A stretch of DNA of 60,000 nucleotides from Gnetum montanum. Lineage: Eukaryota; Streptophyta; Gnetopsida; Gnetales; Gnetaceae. Shown piece by piece: positions 44,089 through 56,625 of the stretch (its first letter is position 1; each line of letters opens with the position of its first letter). The position numbers and the translations under genes are program-made. The notes under the pieces were generated by a model. The model was not told the origin of the DNA and ran no database searches. It saw only the letters and a list, made by a program, of their open reading frames with translations. The DNA lies in contig MNCI01008086.1 in the NCBI GenBank assembly GCA_015680685.1, positions 316,879 to 376,878 of the forward strand, given 5' to 3'.

Positions 44089-44500
44089 CTAAGACAAGTC
44101 ATTGGTAATCACATTCTCAGTTCCCTTCCTATCCACCATTGTAAGATCAAACTCTTTCAAAATCATGGACCACCGTATGACATGGGGGCTCATTGTTGGC
44201 TTATTCATTAGGAACTTGATAACACTGTGATCCGTGTGCATAAATATTTTGTATCCAAGCACACAATACCTGAATTTCTCTAAGGAGTATACCACTACCA
44301 TGAGCTCCTTCTTAATGGTGTTATAATTCAGTTGTGCACCCACAATGCTTCTGCTTGCACAATGGATATAATATTGACATTTTCGATTGTCTAATTATGT
44401 AAGCACTACCTCCAATGCATAGTTGGATGCATCTATCATTACATGGAATGGTCTGAACCAATTTGGAGCACATAGAATTGAAGTTTCTATGAGCTTCTAT
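44089..44500 (-). pseudogene. pol: Element F RNase H
   Basis: An 84-codon open run gives LNYNTIKKELMVVVYSLEKF, then YCVLGYKIFMHTDHSVIKFL and IRWSMILKEFDLTMV, the typical gypsy RNase H middle and end; THTDH-type aspartate is present. The N-terminal DAS region (DRCIQLCIGGSAY) is broken. No second RNase H is seen, which separates this family from element B. Confidence 0.82.
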
Positions 44501-45650
44501 TTGAGTTTCTAGAATTCTTTCTTACATATCATGGTCCATTTGAACAATGCATTCTTCTTTATTAACTTCACCAATGGTTTGACAATTTTGTAGAGGTTCT
44601 CAATGAATCACCAATAGTAATCAGTGTGTCCAAGAAATGACCACACATCTTTTACCATTTCAAGTTGTCTAGTAATTCCTTAGATAACTTGTACTTTTTC
44701 TAAGTCCACCTTGATCTCTTTTTCTAAAATTTTTGCCCAAGACTATGCTCTCTTGGACCATCGAATGGATTTTTTGCCAATTAAGCCATAATCTAGTCTT
44801 CACACAACATTTTAACACTTGCTGCAGATAGTCTAAGGCTTACTCAAAATTGGTAACATAGATGGAAAAGTCATCTATGAATGCCACCACACCACTACCA
44901 ATTTGCTACTGAAAAATGCTAAGCACTAGGATTTGGAAAGTAGTAGGGGTATTGTGAAGGCCAAAGGACATCTTTTTGTATAGAAAGGTCCCATAGGGAC
45001 TTGTGAAGATTGTTTTGGCTTGATCCTTTGGTGCTTCTAGATTTGGTTATAACCATTATAACCATTGAGAAAATTGTAGTATCCATGCCCTACAATAGTA
45101 TCCAACGATTGGTCCACAAATGATAATGGAAAATAATCCTTGAAAGTTTTCATATTTAATAGTCTGTAGTCTATGCACTCTCCATTTACCACCTTTCTTT
45201 GGTACAATGATGAGTGGGCTAACTCACTCATTATCCACAATGGGATAAATGAATCTTGCTTTAAGAAGTTATTTAATTTTTTCCTTAATAACTTACTTAA
45301 GCTTTAGATTCAACCTCCTCTATGGCTATAATTTTGATTTGATGGAGGGGTCTATATAGATTCAATGCTAGCATATCCATGGATCTATCCATATTAGTTC
45401 ATGATATGAATAGGTAGAGGTTGTTGGCCATTTGTTTACTATTTTCAGTAATTTCATTTTTTGTGATTGAGCAAGGTTGGCATTGATAATTACCAATTTG
45501 CCATTGTCAAGAAAAGCGTATTGTAGATTGGCTGGTAAAGTTTTGAGTTTAATTGAATCTTGGTTGAAATGATTTGGGATCTTCAACTCTTCCCAATCCA
45601 TCTTAGCTTGTGCATGGGGAATTCGAATATGGATATGCTTTTTTCTCATT
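44501..45650 (-). pseudogene. pol: Element F reverse transcriptase
   Basis: Pre-RT block IKLKTLPANLQYAFLDNGK with LVIINANLAQSQKMKLLKIV at 45,640-45,430 is Athila-like. RT reads CIDYRLLNMKTFKDYFPLSF, VDQSLDTIVGHGYYNFL and NGYNGYNQI at 45,180-45,040. The catalytic box is FIDDF at about 44,866-44,892, followed by the usual LxxVL..C segment. Several frameshifts and stops separate the blocks. Confidence 0.83.
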
Positions 45651-45999
45651 CATATTATCAATGTAAGCACTTATGAGGCTTTTTGCTAGTTCCATGCATA
45701 TTTTTGATTCTACGCTGATATTTATTATTAGCCACTAGGTACCTTCTTGTTTTGTGACTATTGCATATAGGTACCTTTGAACATTGGATACCTTGGCATA
45801 CTTATTGTATGCTATGATGGATGTTATTTGCATGATCCATATCCTTTGCACACAATGACATCCTATGTCATTGTATGCTACACATGGAACTCATTTCTTC
45901 TTCATCTTTTCAAATTCATTTTTCTTGGAGATTTTCAAGAAAAGAGCTCGAATCCCCAACTTGACATCAATTGTTGCTAAGCCAAGTCCTTACCATGAT

Positions 46000-46625
46000 A
46001 ATAGGAAAGTTCTCCTTACAATTATCCACATGGATCACCATGAAATTAGTAGGATAAAACCATTCATGGTTAGTGGTCACTATGTCCTCCACTAATCCCA
46101 AAGGAATAGTGATGGGCTAATTTGCAAGGCCCAGTCTAATGTTACATTTCTTTAGTCTAGGTCTTGTACATTTCTCATGAAATCAAATTTACTCCAAAAC
46201 CTAAGTCTAGTAGAGCTTTGCAAGGATCATTTTCTATGATCTATAAATAGATAAAGGAACTTCCAAGATCAAATCATTTTTTGGAAAAGTGGTCAACCTT
46301 AATCTAATCCATGACTGCATGGGTCAATATGATAGTATGGACATTGGTTGAATTTTGGTTTGAAGGAGGCTCATGGGTTATTTTATATGTACTTGAGGTA
46401 GGGTTAGTAGCCATGAGTGTCTATGAGGATTTTTGTGAACTGTTGATTCTTAGGAAAGCTCTTTTTAGAGACTTCAACTCAAAACCACTCAAATGCATAT
46501 CTAGTTATAAATTAACTACCCTTGTGGAGTTTCTTTATTGTGGCTATGGTGAAATTTCTCCTTGCATAGGTGGAATAGATGACAAAGGAGTGGTGTTAGA
46601 TGGGGTAGGGTTAGGTAAAGTATAT
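46000..46625 (-). pseudogene. pro: Element F protease region
   Basis: The active-site block reads CKALLDLGFGVNLIS at about 46,184-46,229 on the minus strand, corresponding to the ALLDLGASVNLMP of Athila proteases. The flanks are poorly conserved and stop-rich. Open frames on the plus strand (46,311-46,628) are shadows. Confidence 0.68.
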
Positions 46626-46899
46626 TAAGAAGGATAAGTAGAGGATGAGTCAAGTCATAAAGTATGGGTTCAATAGTATTCTAGAGGATAGTAGTAATGA
46701 GAAAAATAAGTATGGCTATTAGAACCATGAGGAGATACAAACTATTGGACATAATATCCATAGGGATTTAGCTGCCAATAAGGGTACTATTGTTGTGATG
46801 GCAGCATCCCCCATGACTACGAATTTTGCCACTACTGATATTGTTCCTAAGGTTGAGGTGGTGCTCCACTTGGATAATATTATAATTATGGAACTGTCA

Positions 46900-48461
46900 C
46901 CTGTAATTTCGTTACAAATAAGGCAATCTCTTGGGTGGCTACCTCTTTACAAATTTTATATTTAATGCATATATCAAAAATTCTTGTGAATGAAACAACA
47001 TATGACAACATCCATTGGGATGTTCGTATTGGAAAATATTGAATCCATCATCATATATTTCTAAATCTACAACCTCATTGACTACTATAGCCTTACCTTT
47101 CTATTGATTATAACTTCTTTCTGTATCTTTCCTTCTCCTTCTATCTCGATCACTACTCCCTTGCTCTATTTTCTCCTCTACAATGTTAAGAGTAGTTTGG
47201 AACTTCTTATGTAAGAAGTCCCATATTTTATCTACCTTAGCTAATATTTTAGTGATGGATTTTTGTATCAACATGATATTTCTTTCCACTACTTAATTTA
47301 GTGGTGCCTCCTCCTCTAAATCACATAATCGTACCTCCTCTTATAAATGGAGAGGTTTCTATTGTATTCCTCTGCATTTTCACATTTTTTCAACTCCCAT
47401 TGTTCTTTTTCCACCTATTCAATTGGCTTTTGGATCTAATGAGCTTGAATTTTAGAAATTTTACCTTGGGCATAGACCCTAAGAGTTTTCCTTATTTTGT
47501 ATTGAATGCCATTTATGATGTGGTGAAGCTGCTCCCTTTAAGAGAATCCAAGGCTTGGGCATCAATGTAAGAGAGAATAGTACCTACCCAAACCCACATC
47601 CAATGACTTATTATTTCCTTGCTTTTATCCTTGGATCTATTTCCTTAAATTGTACTTTCTAGAGTATATCTAGTACCTATTATTAAAAAACTTTAGCATT
47701 GTACTCCATCTATGAATGAATTCTAGCTCCAAAGACTAGTACTAGCTTTTTGCTTCTTTGATAAGTGTCATCAAGAATAATTTTAGCTTTTTCCGCTTGT
47801 TCTCAATGTTCTATAAGGCACAAGCATCATGAAAAACTTATAGATGATGCTAGGAATTAACATTATATCCTCCAAATTTGGGGATATTATTCATATCCAG
47901 CCTTTTGATCCTATTATCCTTTTCATGCTTATTGGAAATCCTGACTACTTTTAAAACATTTAACATGTTTCTAGTGACCAGTAATAGTTCATCATCATCA
48001 TCACATCCATAATGGCCCCTATTATGACCATGCCTCCTATGGTAATTTCGATTGTGCCTCCTTTCTTAGTGATTCTCTTGTTCCTCTCTATCTTAACTCC
48101 CATCCTAGTTCCTATCATCATGATGGGATCTCATAAGATCTCCCTCTCAATCTTGATCACCCCTATCTATATCTCTATTATGGCTCCTCATATCAAAATT
48201 TGATGATGATGAGGATGATAAAGGTGGAGGACTAGGAGAATGGTGCCTTCTAGTCCTTCTATTTTGATCCTTGGCTTGATCCTTCTTCTTATTTTTATCC
48301 TTCTCTTTATCATTCTTCTTATCCTTGGAAAAATGACTAGGAAACTTATCTGTTGAGGTTCTTTGGCCTTTGGAATTTATCTTCCCTTCACTAAAGTTCT
48401 CCAAGGTTGATTGTAACCATTGGTGAAGGGTTTCCTTCTCAAAGAAGGGAGGAGACTCCAT
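46900..48461 (-). pseudogene. gag: Element F gag
   Basis: A 104-codon open run from 48,461 is lysine- and serine-rich (KDKKNDKEKDKNKKKDQ, PPPLSSSSSS). Around 47,860-47,500 the capsid core reads KRKKLKLFLMTLIKEA, LEFIHRWSTMLKFFNNRY and, near 47,570, LGRYYSLLH with CPSLGFS and LHHIINGIQY. This fits the gypsy gag pattern LFxxTLxxxAxxWY...RYxxLLxxCPxHGF. Stops are mostly TAG. Confidence 0.72.
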
Positions 48462-49062
48462 GTATTAAGAGTGCCCAGAAAAGAAATCCTTGCCTTCTTT
48501 ATGTGGCTATAGGAACAATGGTGGTGGGATTTGTTTATCCTTGGAGGCTTCATAGTAGGTCTTTACATGTTTTTATTTTTGGAGTTGTGCTTCTATAGGC
48601 TAGTGGTTCCTAGAGACTTGCTTTGAGGTCTCATACTTAGGTTCTACCATTTTAATGCTGAGTCTCATGAGTTGAACCATGAGAATTGTAGGAATAGATC
48701 AATGATGGAGTAACATAATACTACCATTAATATCTCTCTAGCATAATTTCTCATCCTAGTGGAGGATGAAGGTAAAGTCTGGATAATAGGAATCTAGATG
48801 GGCATAGATGACTTTAAGTTGTTAAGGCTTCTCACTGATAGTCCTCTACATTCTCTCCTATTATCTATTAGATTTGTCCACATGCACTAGAGATTCATTC
48901 CTATGAGCAAAAGCCATTTCAGTAATGTATCTTAAGTATGCCTTAGAATAGTGTTATTATTATTATTATTATTATGAGTGAGATATTTCTTTATGTTCTC
49001 CTTACAATGTTTGTATATAAATTCACTAGTTAATAATACTTAATGCACTTAGCTAAACTAGG
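48462..49062 (-). other. Element F leader with (att)n microsatellite
   Basis: Untranslated leader between PBS and gag. An ATT/TTA run occupies about 48,954-48,975. Nothing else is recognised. Confidence 0.5.
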
Positions 49063-49081
49063 TCCATGGTAACATCGCCAA
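49063..49081 (-). other. Primer-binding site of element F
   Basis: On the minus strand TTGGCGATGTTACCATGGA directly follows the LTR end (…ACTCAGCA). It resembles TGGCGCCGTTGCCGGGGA, the aspartate-tRNA site used by Athila elements, at about 13 of 18 positions; the tRNA identity is an inference. Confidence 0.65.
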
Positions 49082-49965
49082 TGCTGAGTGGCAAGTATCT
49101 CCTATGCCCAACCATACGAACCACAAGTGTTTGCTAGTGATCTAGTCAAATTTCATAGACTTTGTTTCCCAAGTGGTTGGTACTTCTAAATAGTGAATCG
49201 TGGAGTTGCAAGGTCATTATCTTCTTAATCCAAACCTCTGTCTAACTATGCATATGGTTAAGTATTGTTAAGACATACGATATATATTTTTAGAAGTATT
49301 TTGTTATTTTTCTCCTAATAGCTAGATGATCAAATAAGGATATAATAATTATATGAACTAAGTAGTTAACTAGTTCATTAACTAACTAGCATAAAATGGA
49401 GTATCCGTTCCCATTTACCATACACATCCTAAACTAGTATTAATATTGCTAGGTTACCAAGTGGTTATTATTAGGCATACCAAACATCCACCACTGGAAT
49501 GACCAAGCATTAATAATTTATGCTCAAAATTTTTGTACTTATGTATTTATGATTAATTTCATTAATTAATGAAGAATATAAATGTAAAGTGCATGGAAAA
49601 TATAGTACTAGATAGAAACAGTAAAATAGTCTAAGTGCTGTAATGGATGTAGGAAATCTCACTTTTATTGCTAATCATGCAAATGTATCCAACTACATGA
49701 GCACTCAAATAAAACTCCATACAATCTCATATATCCATACTATGGGAACTTAGAGGAAAATATTTCAACTTTGGAATGAATAAATTGTAAGAATTTGACT
49801 AACACTATGACTAAAAGATGCCATAAATATGAGGGGTGCATGCGTTTATATAGGCAACGACTATATTAGCGTTGACATATCTATGTTAACGCATCCTAGC
49901 ATGTGTCAATGAAGATACATTGATAGGATTGTGTCAATGCAGCCTATCTTATTAACTATTCATAA
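49082..49965 (-). repeat. 5' LTR of element F
   Basis: Plus-strand boundaries tgctgag... and ...ttcataa, then atagt. On the minus strand the first bases are TTATGA, the usual TG having become TT. 884 bp. Promoter-like TATATAAA at about 49,850 on the minus strand. Confidence 0.85.
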
Positions 49966-50244
49966 ATAGTCGTTTAAGTTTCTTCTTTAAATTTAAAAAT
50001 GGAAAATCATTTTAAAAAGGAAATAAAGGTCATTTTTAGAAGAGAATCTTGAGATAGAGAAATCAATAAAGATTATTATGCTAATTTTTGTATTATTTAA
50101 TTTATTATAATTGATTATACTCGTTATCTTGCTTAATATGAAAAATTTTTGAAGTAAAAAATTTATTTTCTATGATTTGTTACTTTCAAAATTATCTTTG
50201 TTTTTCTTATATTTCATGTGTTTTGATGAGTATTGTGCATTTCC

Positions 50245-51076
50245 TACACAAATTACTAGCATGTATGCATGATTTGGTTAAACTCTATGGACTTATTTAC
50301 CTAAGTGGCTAATATTTCTAGAGAATGAATTACATAGTCATGAGTTTTCATCCCAATCCATACTTGTTAATATATGTGTATGGTTAAGTGTGGTTGAGGC
50401 ATAAGACATTTATTTTTATGCTTTTTATTGTTTTCACCTACTTGATAAATGATTAAGTAAATAAAGATTTAATATTTAAATTAGCTAACTAATTAACTAC
50501 TTCATTAACTAATTCACCTAACATAGAGTATTCATTCCTACTTTCCATACATATCCTGAATGTATACTAACGTTGTTGGATTACCAAGTATAGACTACTG
50601 GGCATACCAAGTATCCACTAATAGGATTACGAAGTGTTAATATATTATGCTCAAAGTGGTCATGCTCACATTATTTCTATAATAAAATATTAATTGCTTA
50701 ATAATAGAAAGTAAATTCCATATAAAGTATACTGCTAGAAAGTAAAGTTATGCTAGTTCAAGTGCTACAATGAATACAAGAAATCTCAATTTTATTTCTT
50801 TTCATGCAAATGTATTGAGGTATAGATTCACTCAAATAAAATGTCATACAACTTGAATCTATGCTACATGCACTTAGAAGGAAAATATTCTAACCTCTAT
50901 GGAAAGAAATTGCAAGAGTTTAGCTAAGGAAATAACCAAAAAGTATCATAAATACAAGGGGTATGCATATTTATATAAGCAACACCTGCATTAGTAATGA
51001 TGTACCTACATCAACACATCCTAAGTTACACCAATAAGCCTACATTGAGGAAACTTGCCTTATTAATATTTTGTCA
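50245..51076 (-). repeat. 3' LTR of element G, truncated at its end
   Basis: High end ...ttttgtca (TGACAAAA on the minus strand) abuts the same tacctccatga line as at 37,694, where the polypurine-like atggaggta lies. It contains the segment that is deleted in the 3' LTR of element F. TATATAAA-type promoter at about 50,968. Confidence 0.8.
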
Positions 51077-51279
51077 TACCTCCATGACTGACTAAAGACT
51101 CGTTCGCAAGTAAAAAAAAATGAAATCAAGCTTCTTACAAAATTTGGGAAAGTATGAACTTTTGTTGACTAGCTAACTAATTACCTAACTTTGACTAACT
51201 TTGAGTGCCATATTTTATAGATTACAAAAATGGATGTAATATTTAATAAAAATTGGACACTTAAAAAAATTAGTAGGTA

Positions 51280-53738
51280 CTTGTTGAATGGATGGAGGCA
51301 CAATGAAATCTCATATAATACCTAAAGATAGAGGCTTATGTGGCTCTAATGGTCCATCCTCACATCTTGATGCTATTAGAGGTTGAGGCTACCTTGCTAC
51401 TACTATTGAAAGTTTAAAGGCATCTAGGAGTGCCTTCATTTTCTCCATCTTATTCTATGGGTCATATATGGTCTAGGTTGCTTCATATAAATTAGCTGGT
51501 GCAAGGATGTCCCATAGGCATGGTAGTAAAGAAAACATCTCCTTCAAGTTGATGAACCAAGCTGTGAATGTTTAAGGTTCAACATCAAATGTTTTGACAA
51601 GGTTTTGTAGCTTCTAGAAGTCAACCTTCTTACTAGGTTCTCAGTAATAATTCGTTGGACTATGAATTTGCTTTTAAGAACTTCAAGATTCATGTTGACT
51701 ATTTCCAACTTTTTTTGAGTTCTTGTGGAGCTTGAATTCTACATCATAGAGAAGATAGAAACTAACAAATTTCTTTTCAACTCAGACCTCAGCCTCATTA
51801 CTATCAACATCACTAAGTTTGCATAACAAAGGTTGTCAAGCTCCATGTACTCTATCATCTCCTCAATTTGTAACTCCTTCAGGAATATGTTAGCCTTGTT
51901 AAACATATTTAGTCTATAATGATGGGCTTCCATGCATTACCTCTTTGCAAGAGTTGCTGGATAGCCTCATTCACCATCACCATGGCTAATTTAATCTCTT
52001 TGCATTGACGTCCTTGAGTAGTCTGACTTGGTTCTTGTAGCGATTCTTCACTTACTTAAATTTTGAGGCATCAGTTTTCTAGGCAACTATCTCAATTAAA
52101 ATTCTCTAGTGAAGAGCATGGACTTCCTTTATTAAGAGATTCTTGTTTTCAGTTACCAACCTTTTTAAATCCAAGTTTACCTTTGCAAGTTGCTCCTACT
52201 ATTGGTGGATGTATTTGACCATTTGGTTCCTTTGTTGATTAGCATTCCATAGGTGATGGTTATCTATAATGAGGACCAAGTTTTTTATTTTATTTTTTGC
52301 AAACTTGCGTTAGGTCCTTGTCAGTGTTATTTATCATGGCTTTTGACACAGACACTTCTATCCCATAGGTGATGGTTATCTATAATGAGGACCAAGTTTT
52401 TTTTTTCTTTTGCAAACTTGCGTTAGGTCCTTGTCAGTGGTATTTATCATGGCTTTTGACACAGGCACTTCTATCTTGAGAAATGTCATCTAGGAATAGA
52501 CATAGTAATTTCTCTGGTACTTAGATTGGGTCAAATGGATGTTTAGTTTCTTTGTGTAGAGAATAGAAATGTCTTATCACTATCCAACCCACTGATGGTC
52601 ATTGCAACCTCATTTAATTGGCTCATGGTTGAACAATAGATGGATAATTCCCTACCATCTACAAATCATTGTTCTTACTATAGTTATTTTTCTTGAAGTT
52701 TTCTAAGGTACTCAGTTGCTACAAGCATCTCCACTGTTGTTTTAGGAGCTATAGATGATGGTGGTGGTGGTTGCTCCTATTCCTTAAGCTTTGTAGTTGT
52801 CTTGTCATTCATCATCTCCTACCATAATGTGGCAAGAGCATAGTGAACTGCATCATTGGAATAGTAGGCTATTCCTCTCCTTTGCATAATTTTTTGATTA
52901 AGCATGGAAAGGTGATTATATTTTTACCCTTTTCATTTTTCTTAAAATTCTTTTCAACTTTAAGGAAGATGAGCTAGGATAGGTTAATAGGAAATTTTTC
53001 ACTCAAAGCCATACATGCCTTGGTGAAGAAACTTGTCACCTTACTTTGCTTCATCATTCAATACAGATGATGGGTTGCAATCTTAAGGAGATTTTTCTAC
53101 CTTTTTTAGGGCTTTGTAATCCTTATTGTCCACTCCATAGCATTTCTAGATCCATTTTTTCTTCACTTTAGGATCAGTTTATGCTGAAATCTCTACAAGC
53201 TTTTCCTAAGTGTTGGGTAAACCATGGGCTTTTACAATGGCTTCAATTGAGTAGAAGATGATGATGTCCTTGATCTTGATGATACATCTTCTTGTTGGTT
53301 GTTCTAAAATAGGTAGGTTTCCCCCATGTACCATTCCACACTATCAAAAAGAATGGACCATAGAGGAGACCCTTGTAACTTCATCCTAATCTTCTCTAGC
53401 ATCAATACCAAAAAGGGTTTAAAGTTCAACTTCTACATAATAGAACTTTGAACCTCCTTAGTTCTAATCCTCTCAAAGAAAGCTTTCATAAGCATGACCT
53501 CTTAGTTAGGTCTTGGTCGTGGAGCCTCTTCCTACCTAAATTAGTTCATTTCTATAGTAGGAATCTACATAACAAATTCTACCTCGGGTTCCTCTCAAAG
53601 ATGCTTGGTGGCATGCATGGCCTTTGCTAGCTCTTAAGGTTATTATTTCTATGGTTGTTGTTAGTCCCTTCCTCCTCAGGGTTGCTTCTCCCTAGGCTAC
53701 AGTGGTCCTCCTACCTATATTCCTTTCTTGGATGTCAT
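51280..53738 (-). pseudogene. Extra ORF of element G, copy of the element F extra ORF
   Basis: ATG at 53,738 opens MTSKKGI and the same order follows: EVMLMKAFFERIRTKEVQSS, LNFKPFLVLMLEKI, DSVEWYMGETYLF, NNQQEDVSS. The C-terminal coil is better kept here (FNKANIFLKELQIEEMIEYM, open at 51,739-51,933). Several TAG stops fall at the same codons as in element F, for instance between SSIM and LNF and between TYLF and NNQQ. A 116-bp tandem duplication at 52,248-52,475 disrupts it further. Confidence 0.6.
52248..52475. repeat. Recent 116-bp tandem duplication
   Basis: The unit starting cataggtgatggttatc at 52,248 recurs at 52,364 nearly unchanged, apart from a shortened T run and two or three substitutions. 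Element F has a single copy at the equivalent place. Confidence 0.88.
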
Positions 53739-55740
53739 CTATGATCACAAACATAATCCATGATTAGTTCTTTAGTCATAACCTTTATTCCTTTTGGATA
53801 CCTTCTTTTATTAGATCAAGTTATGTTAATTCTTTAGATATTGGAATTTTGGCATTAAGTTATTATTTAATGATTGTAGGATTGTGATATTATTTTATTC
53901 CCAACTAATAGAGTTTATTTATTAATATTTACCCTTTATGGCTATTAGTTTAATATTATTTTAATATTTTATCCATGGAGAACTAGAAATTTTTTTAAAA
54001 AAATTCTATGAAAAACCTAAGGTTTGAGGCCTCCATAGTGTAAAGTGTACTTTTGATAGCTTGAGGATCAAACCATGGGCAAAATTAGATAGGAAATTTG
54101 GAAGTTATGGTGCTTGAAAGGCTATTTGGCTTTTAGAAATGATAAAAAATCCTCTAGTGCTTTGGAAAAATGATGAAAAATGAGCTAAGTGTAGTGTGTA
54201 TTTATAGGATTTTTTCCTTGCATCAATGGGGATCGTCGATGCAGCTACATTGAATCATCCCATTATGTCAATGGGAATGTGTCAAAAAAGCTATTCTTAA
54301 CAATTTTTTTACTTATAAATGAAGGAATTTTGGATAAGTTTTGGGATGAAACAAGAGCTAAATGGAAGCCAAAGAGATGTAGAATGATGACAACAACATG
54401 AAAGAGGGAATGTTTGACCAATTTGAAGTAATGAAGGTGGATTGGATAAGTTCATTGTGGATGTTCTACTGCTAAATAAAGCAAAATTAGATGCTATAAT
54501 GCTATCGACATAATTGATTGCACAACCAACCCATGGTTAGGGATTTTAACTTAAGGTAGATCAAAGAAATGCAAGTGGATCCTCCCCAAAATAGACGTAG
54601 GCCTATTATACCTTACATACCATCATCACAAGGGTTCCATGGGCATCAAGGATGATTAATGATTTTTTAAGTTAAATTCCATACCCATGAAAGGAATTGT
54701 TTGAGGATGATGCTATTTGTAAACAAAATTGACCAATTTGCTATGATATGAAGTAGTGAGATGATAGAAAATGGAGTGAGAAAATGGTAAAGAGAGTGAA
54801 CAATGGATGGTTATTCTATATCATAGTCACATGAGATATTTGATGAAAATTATGATTAAGATGATTTTTTACCATTCTATTTCAAGTCTAGACCAAATCC
54901 ATTCCATTTATAGTGACCCTACATTAATGTATTCTTCCTCTTTGATTGTCAAGAGTTTATGAGAACCCCAAAGGATAATTTTCACTCCAAGAAAAGAAGA
55001 AAAGGAAAGAAGGAAGTAAGTAGGGTCTTCATTAGAGGGGTGGCTTTAGGCATGGGTAACATATCTTTCTAGCTCCATAACTAGTACTTATAGCCCATTA
55101 TTGTGTCTACGGGATGTGCTTTGAATTCCTATTCTTCTTGTTTGTTTTATTTTTTTTTCATGGAAACCACACCATGCAAAGGCATGTTTTCTTTTTATGA
55201 TTGACAATAGAAGTGATGATATACCAATGGAGAATTATAAAAATCAAGAAGGAAGTTGAGAGAAGAACACATTAACTTTCCTTAAAGTAACACCTTTTCC
55301 ATTCTCGCTTAGTCCTTTCCTAGTTCATCGAGTAACTAGATCATTGGTTACTTTTAGTTGTAAGGGGAAAGAAAATTCATGCTCCCATGATATAGATTTC
55401 TCATAAAAAAATAGAATGGATGGATGTCATGAACTTACTACTTGATACCACTAGAAAATTAATAGATCGTTATTTAATAACATAATCCAATAATAAAATT
55501 TTATCTTTTGGCTAATTAATCATAACATTAATAGCTGCCTTAATAAATTTTCAAATTTACAATAGAAATAAAAAAAATGGATATTTCCAACATGACTAAA
55601 TGAAATATACAAAGATGAAATGAAAAGAAAAGAAAAATAATATAATTAGTAAAATATTAAGAAAATGGAAAATATATAAGGAAATTTGCAAGCCAAAAAT
55701 GTGAAAAATTAGTTAGCCTCATCAAGATGTTAGAATGGAT
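53739..55740 (-). other. Spacer of element G
   Basis: AT-rich, colinear with 40,722-42,715, no coding recognised. Confidence 0.55.
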
Positions 55741-55808
55741 GGCCATCTCCCCCAACTAAGTTGAGAGGAGGAGATCCAAAAAAATAGAGCATGTCTATTC
55801 CTGCATAG

Positions 55809-56589
55809 TGATGAGTCACCAATTAGTTAATCGTGATATCACAGTCTATCTCCTTATCTATAAATAAGAGGTAGACAGTTTCGATAGGTAGATTTTTGTC
55901 ATTTTTTAGTTTAAGTGTTAAGTTTTAGTAGTTCTTTCTCTCAATCATTTTCCTCCTAGTGTATGCCCACAGTGTGGTGATTGTAATTGTATGACATCAT
56001 TATTTGAGTGTGATGTACTTGAACATGCACATGACCAAAAATAAAGATCGAGATTACTTCATCATTGCAGCATTCACTTCGCTTAATTATTTAATTAATT
56101 GTTATTTATTGATTTCTTAGTTAATCTCTTCTCACCCTAAACTCCTCTTAAATGTGGAATGAGTACGACTTGATTATGAGCATTTAAGTGTGACTACTTG
56201 GTAACCTACTAGCATACCTAGGATTTGTGCTTGGTAATCCTAGTGGTAGTCATGCATGAAGTCCAAGATGTGTACGGATGATCAAGGAACAGATGCTCAT
56301 TGCACTTAGGCTAGCTTAGATTCTCTCTCACCCTCTCTCTCTTAGCTTAGTTAATATTATCTTCCATTGTCTTCAGGAGTAGCATTAGCATAGAAACACA
56401 TCATACACCTCACTCTCGACTAAACCATACGTGATAAGCTAATACTAGTCTAGGTGGGAAGACAATGAATTGCAACCTAAGGATAACTATCTAGATACCA
56501 CAACTAGTCTGTCTGCGGAGTTCAACCGGATCATGCATGAAATGCTCGTATTTGTATAGTTGAGTGTAGGGGTGCCTCGCCACTCGTCA
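55809..56589 (+). repeat. LTR of an Athila-related element in plus orientation (element H)
   Basis: Starts TGATGAGTCACC and ends gccactcgtca, followed by TTGGC, as the LTR end and PBS of element F do on the other strand (ccactcagca then TTGGC). Shared lines are gcttggtaatcctagt and gatgtgtacggatg. A TATAAATA box is at 55,859-55,866, and AATAAAG lies at 56,040. Length 781 bp. Only 36 bp of its interior precede the next LTR. Confidence 0.75.
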
Positions 56590-56625
56590 TTGGCTCTAAA
56601 ACACGACTAATTTCAACCTAACACT
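56590..56625 (+). other. PBS and first interior bases of element H
   Basis: TTGGCTCTAAAACACG directly follows the LTR. The TTGGC start suits a tRNA primer site; the remainder does not match a site I can name. The interior is cut by the LTR of element I. Confidence 0.45.

Larger units (their letters stand above)
36946..49965 (-). mobile_element. Athila-like Ty3/gypsy element on the minus strand (element F)
   Basis: Read on the minus strand: 5' LTR 49,965-49,082, PBS, gag, protease, RT, RNase H, integrase, a 2-kb spacer, an extra ORF, and 3' LTR 37,693-36,946. Both ends are flanked by atagt (36,941-36,945 and 49,966-49,970), so the 13,020-bp unit is structurally complete. The pre-RT block (LPANLQYAFLDN) and RNase H (IRWSMILKEFDLTMVDRKG) are of Athila type. 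Athila elements carry an extra, often env-like, ORF in just the position of the extra ORF here. All frames are decayed. Confidence 0.88.
50245..55808 (-). mobile_element. 3' part of a second Athila-like element (element G)
   Basis: Colinear with 36,990-42,775: LTR (50,245-51,076), extra ORF, spacer and the last codons of integrase. Gag, RT and the rest are missing; at 55,809 a different LTR begins. The LTR lacks roughly its last 50 bases at the low end. The two copies are diverged by substitutions and many small indels. Confidence 0.82.

Noticed and set aside
46311-46628. Plus-strand 105-codon ORF
   Set aside because: It is the complement of the protease region of the minus-strand element and has no domain of its own.
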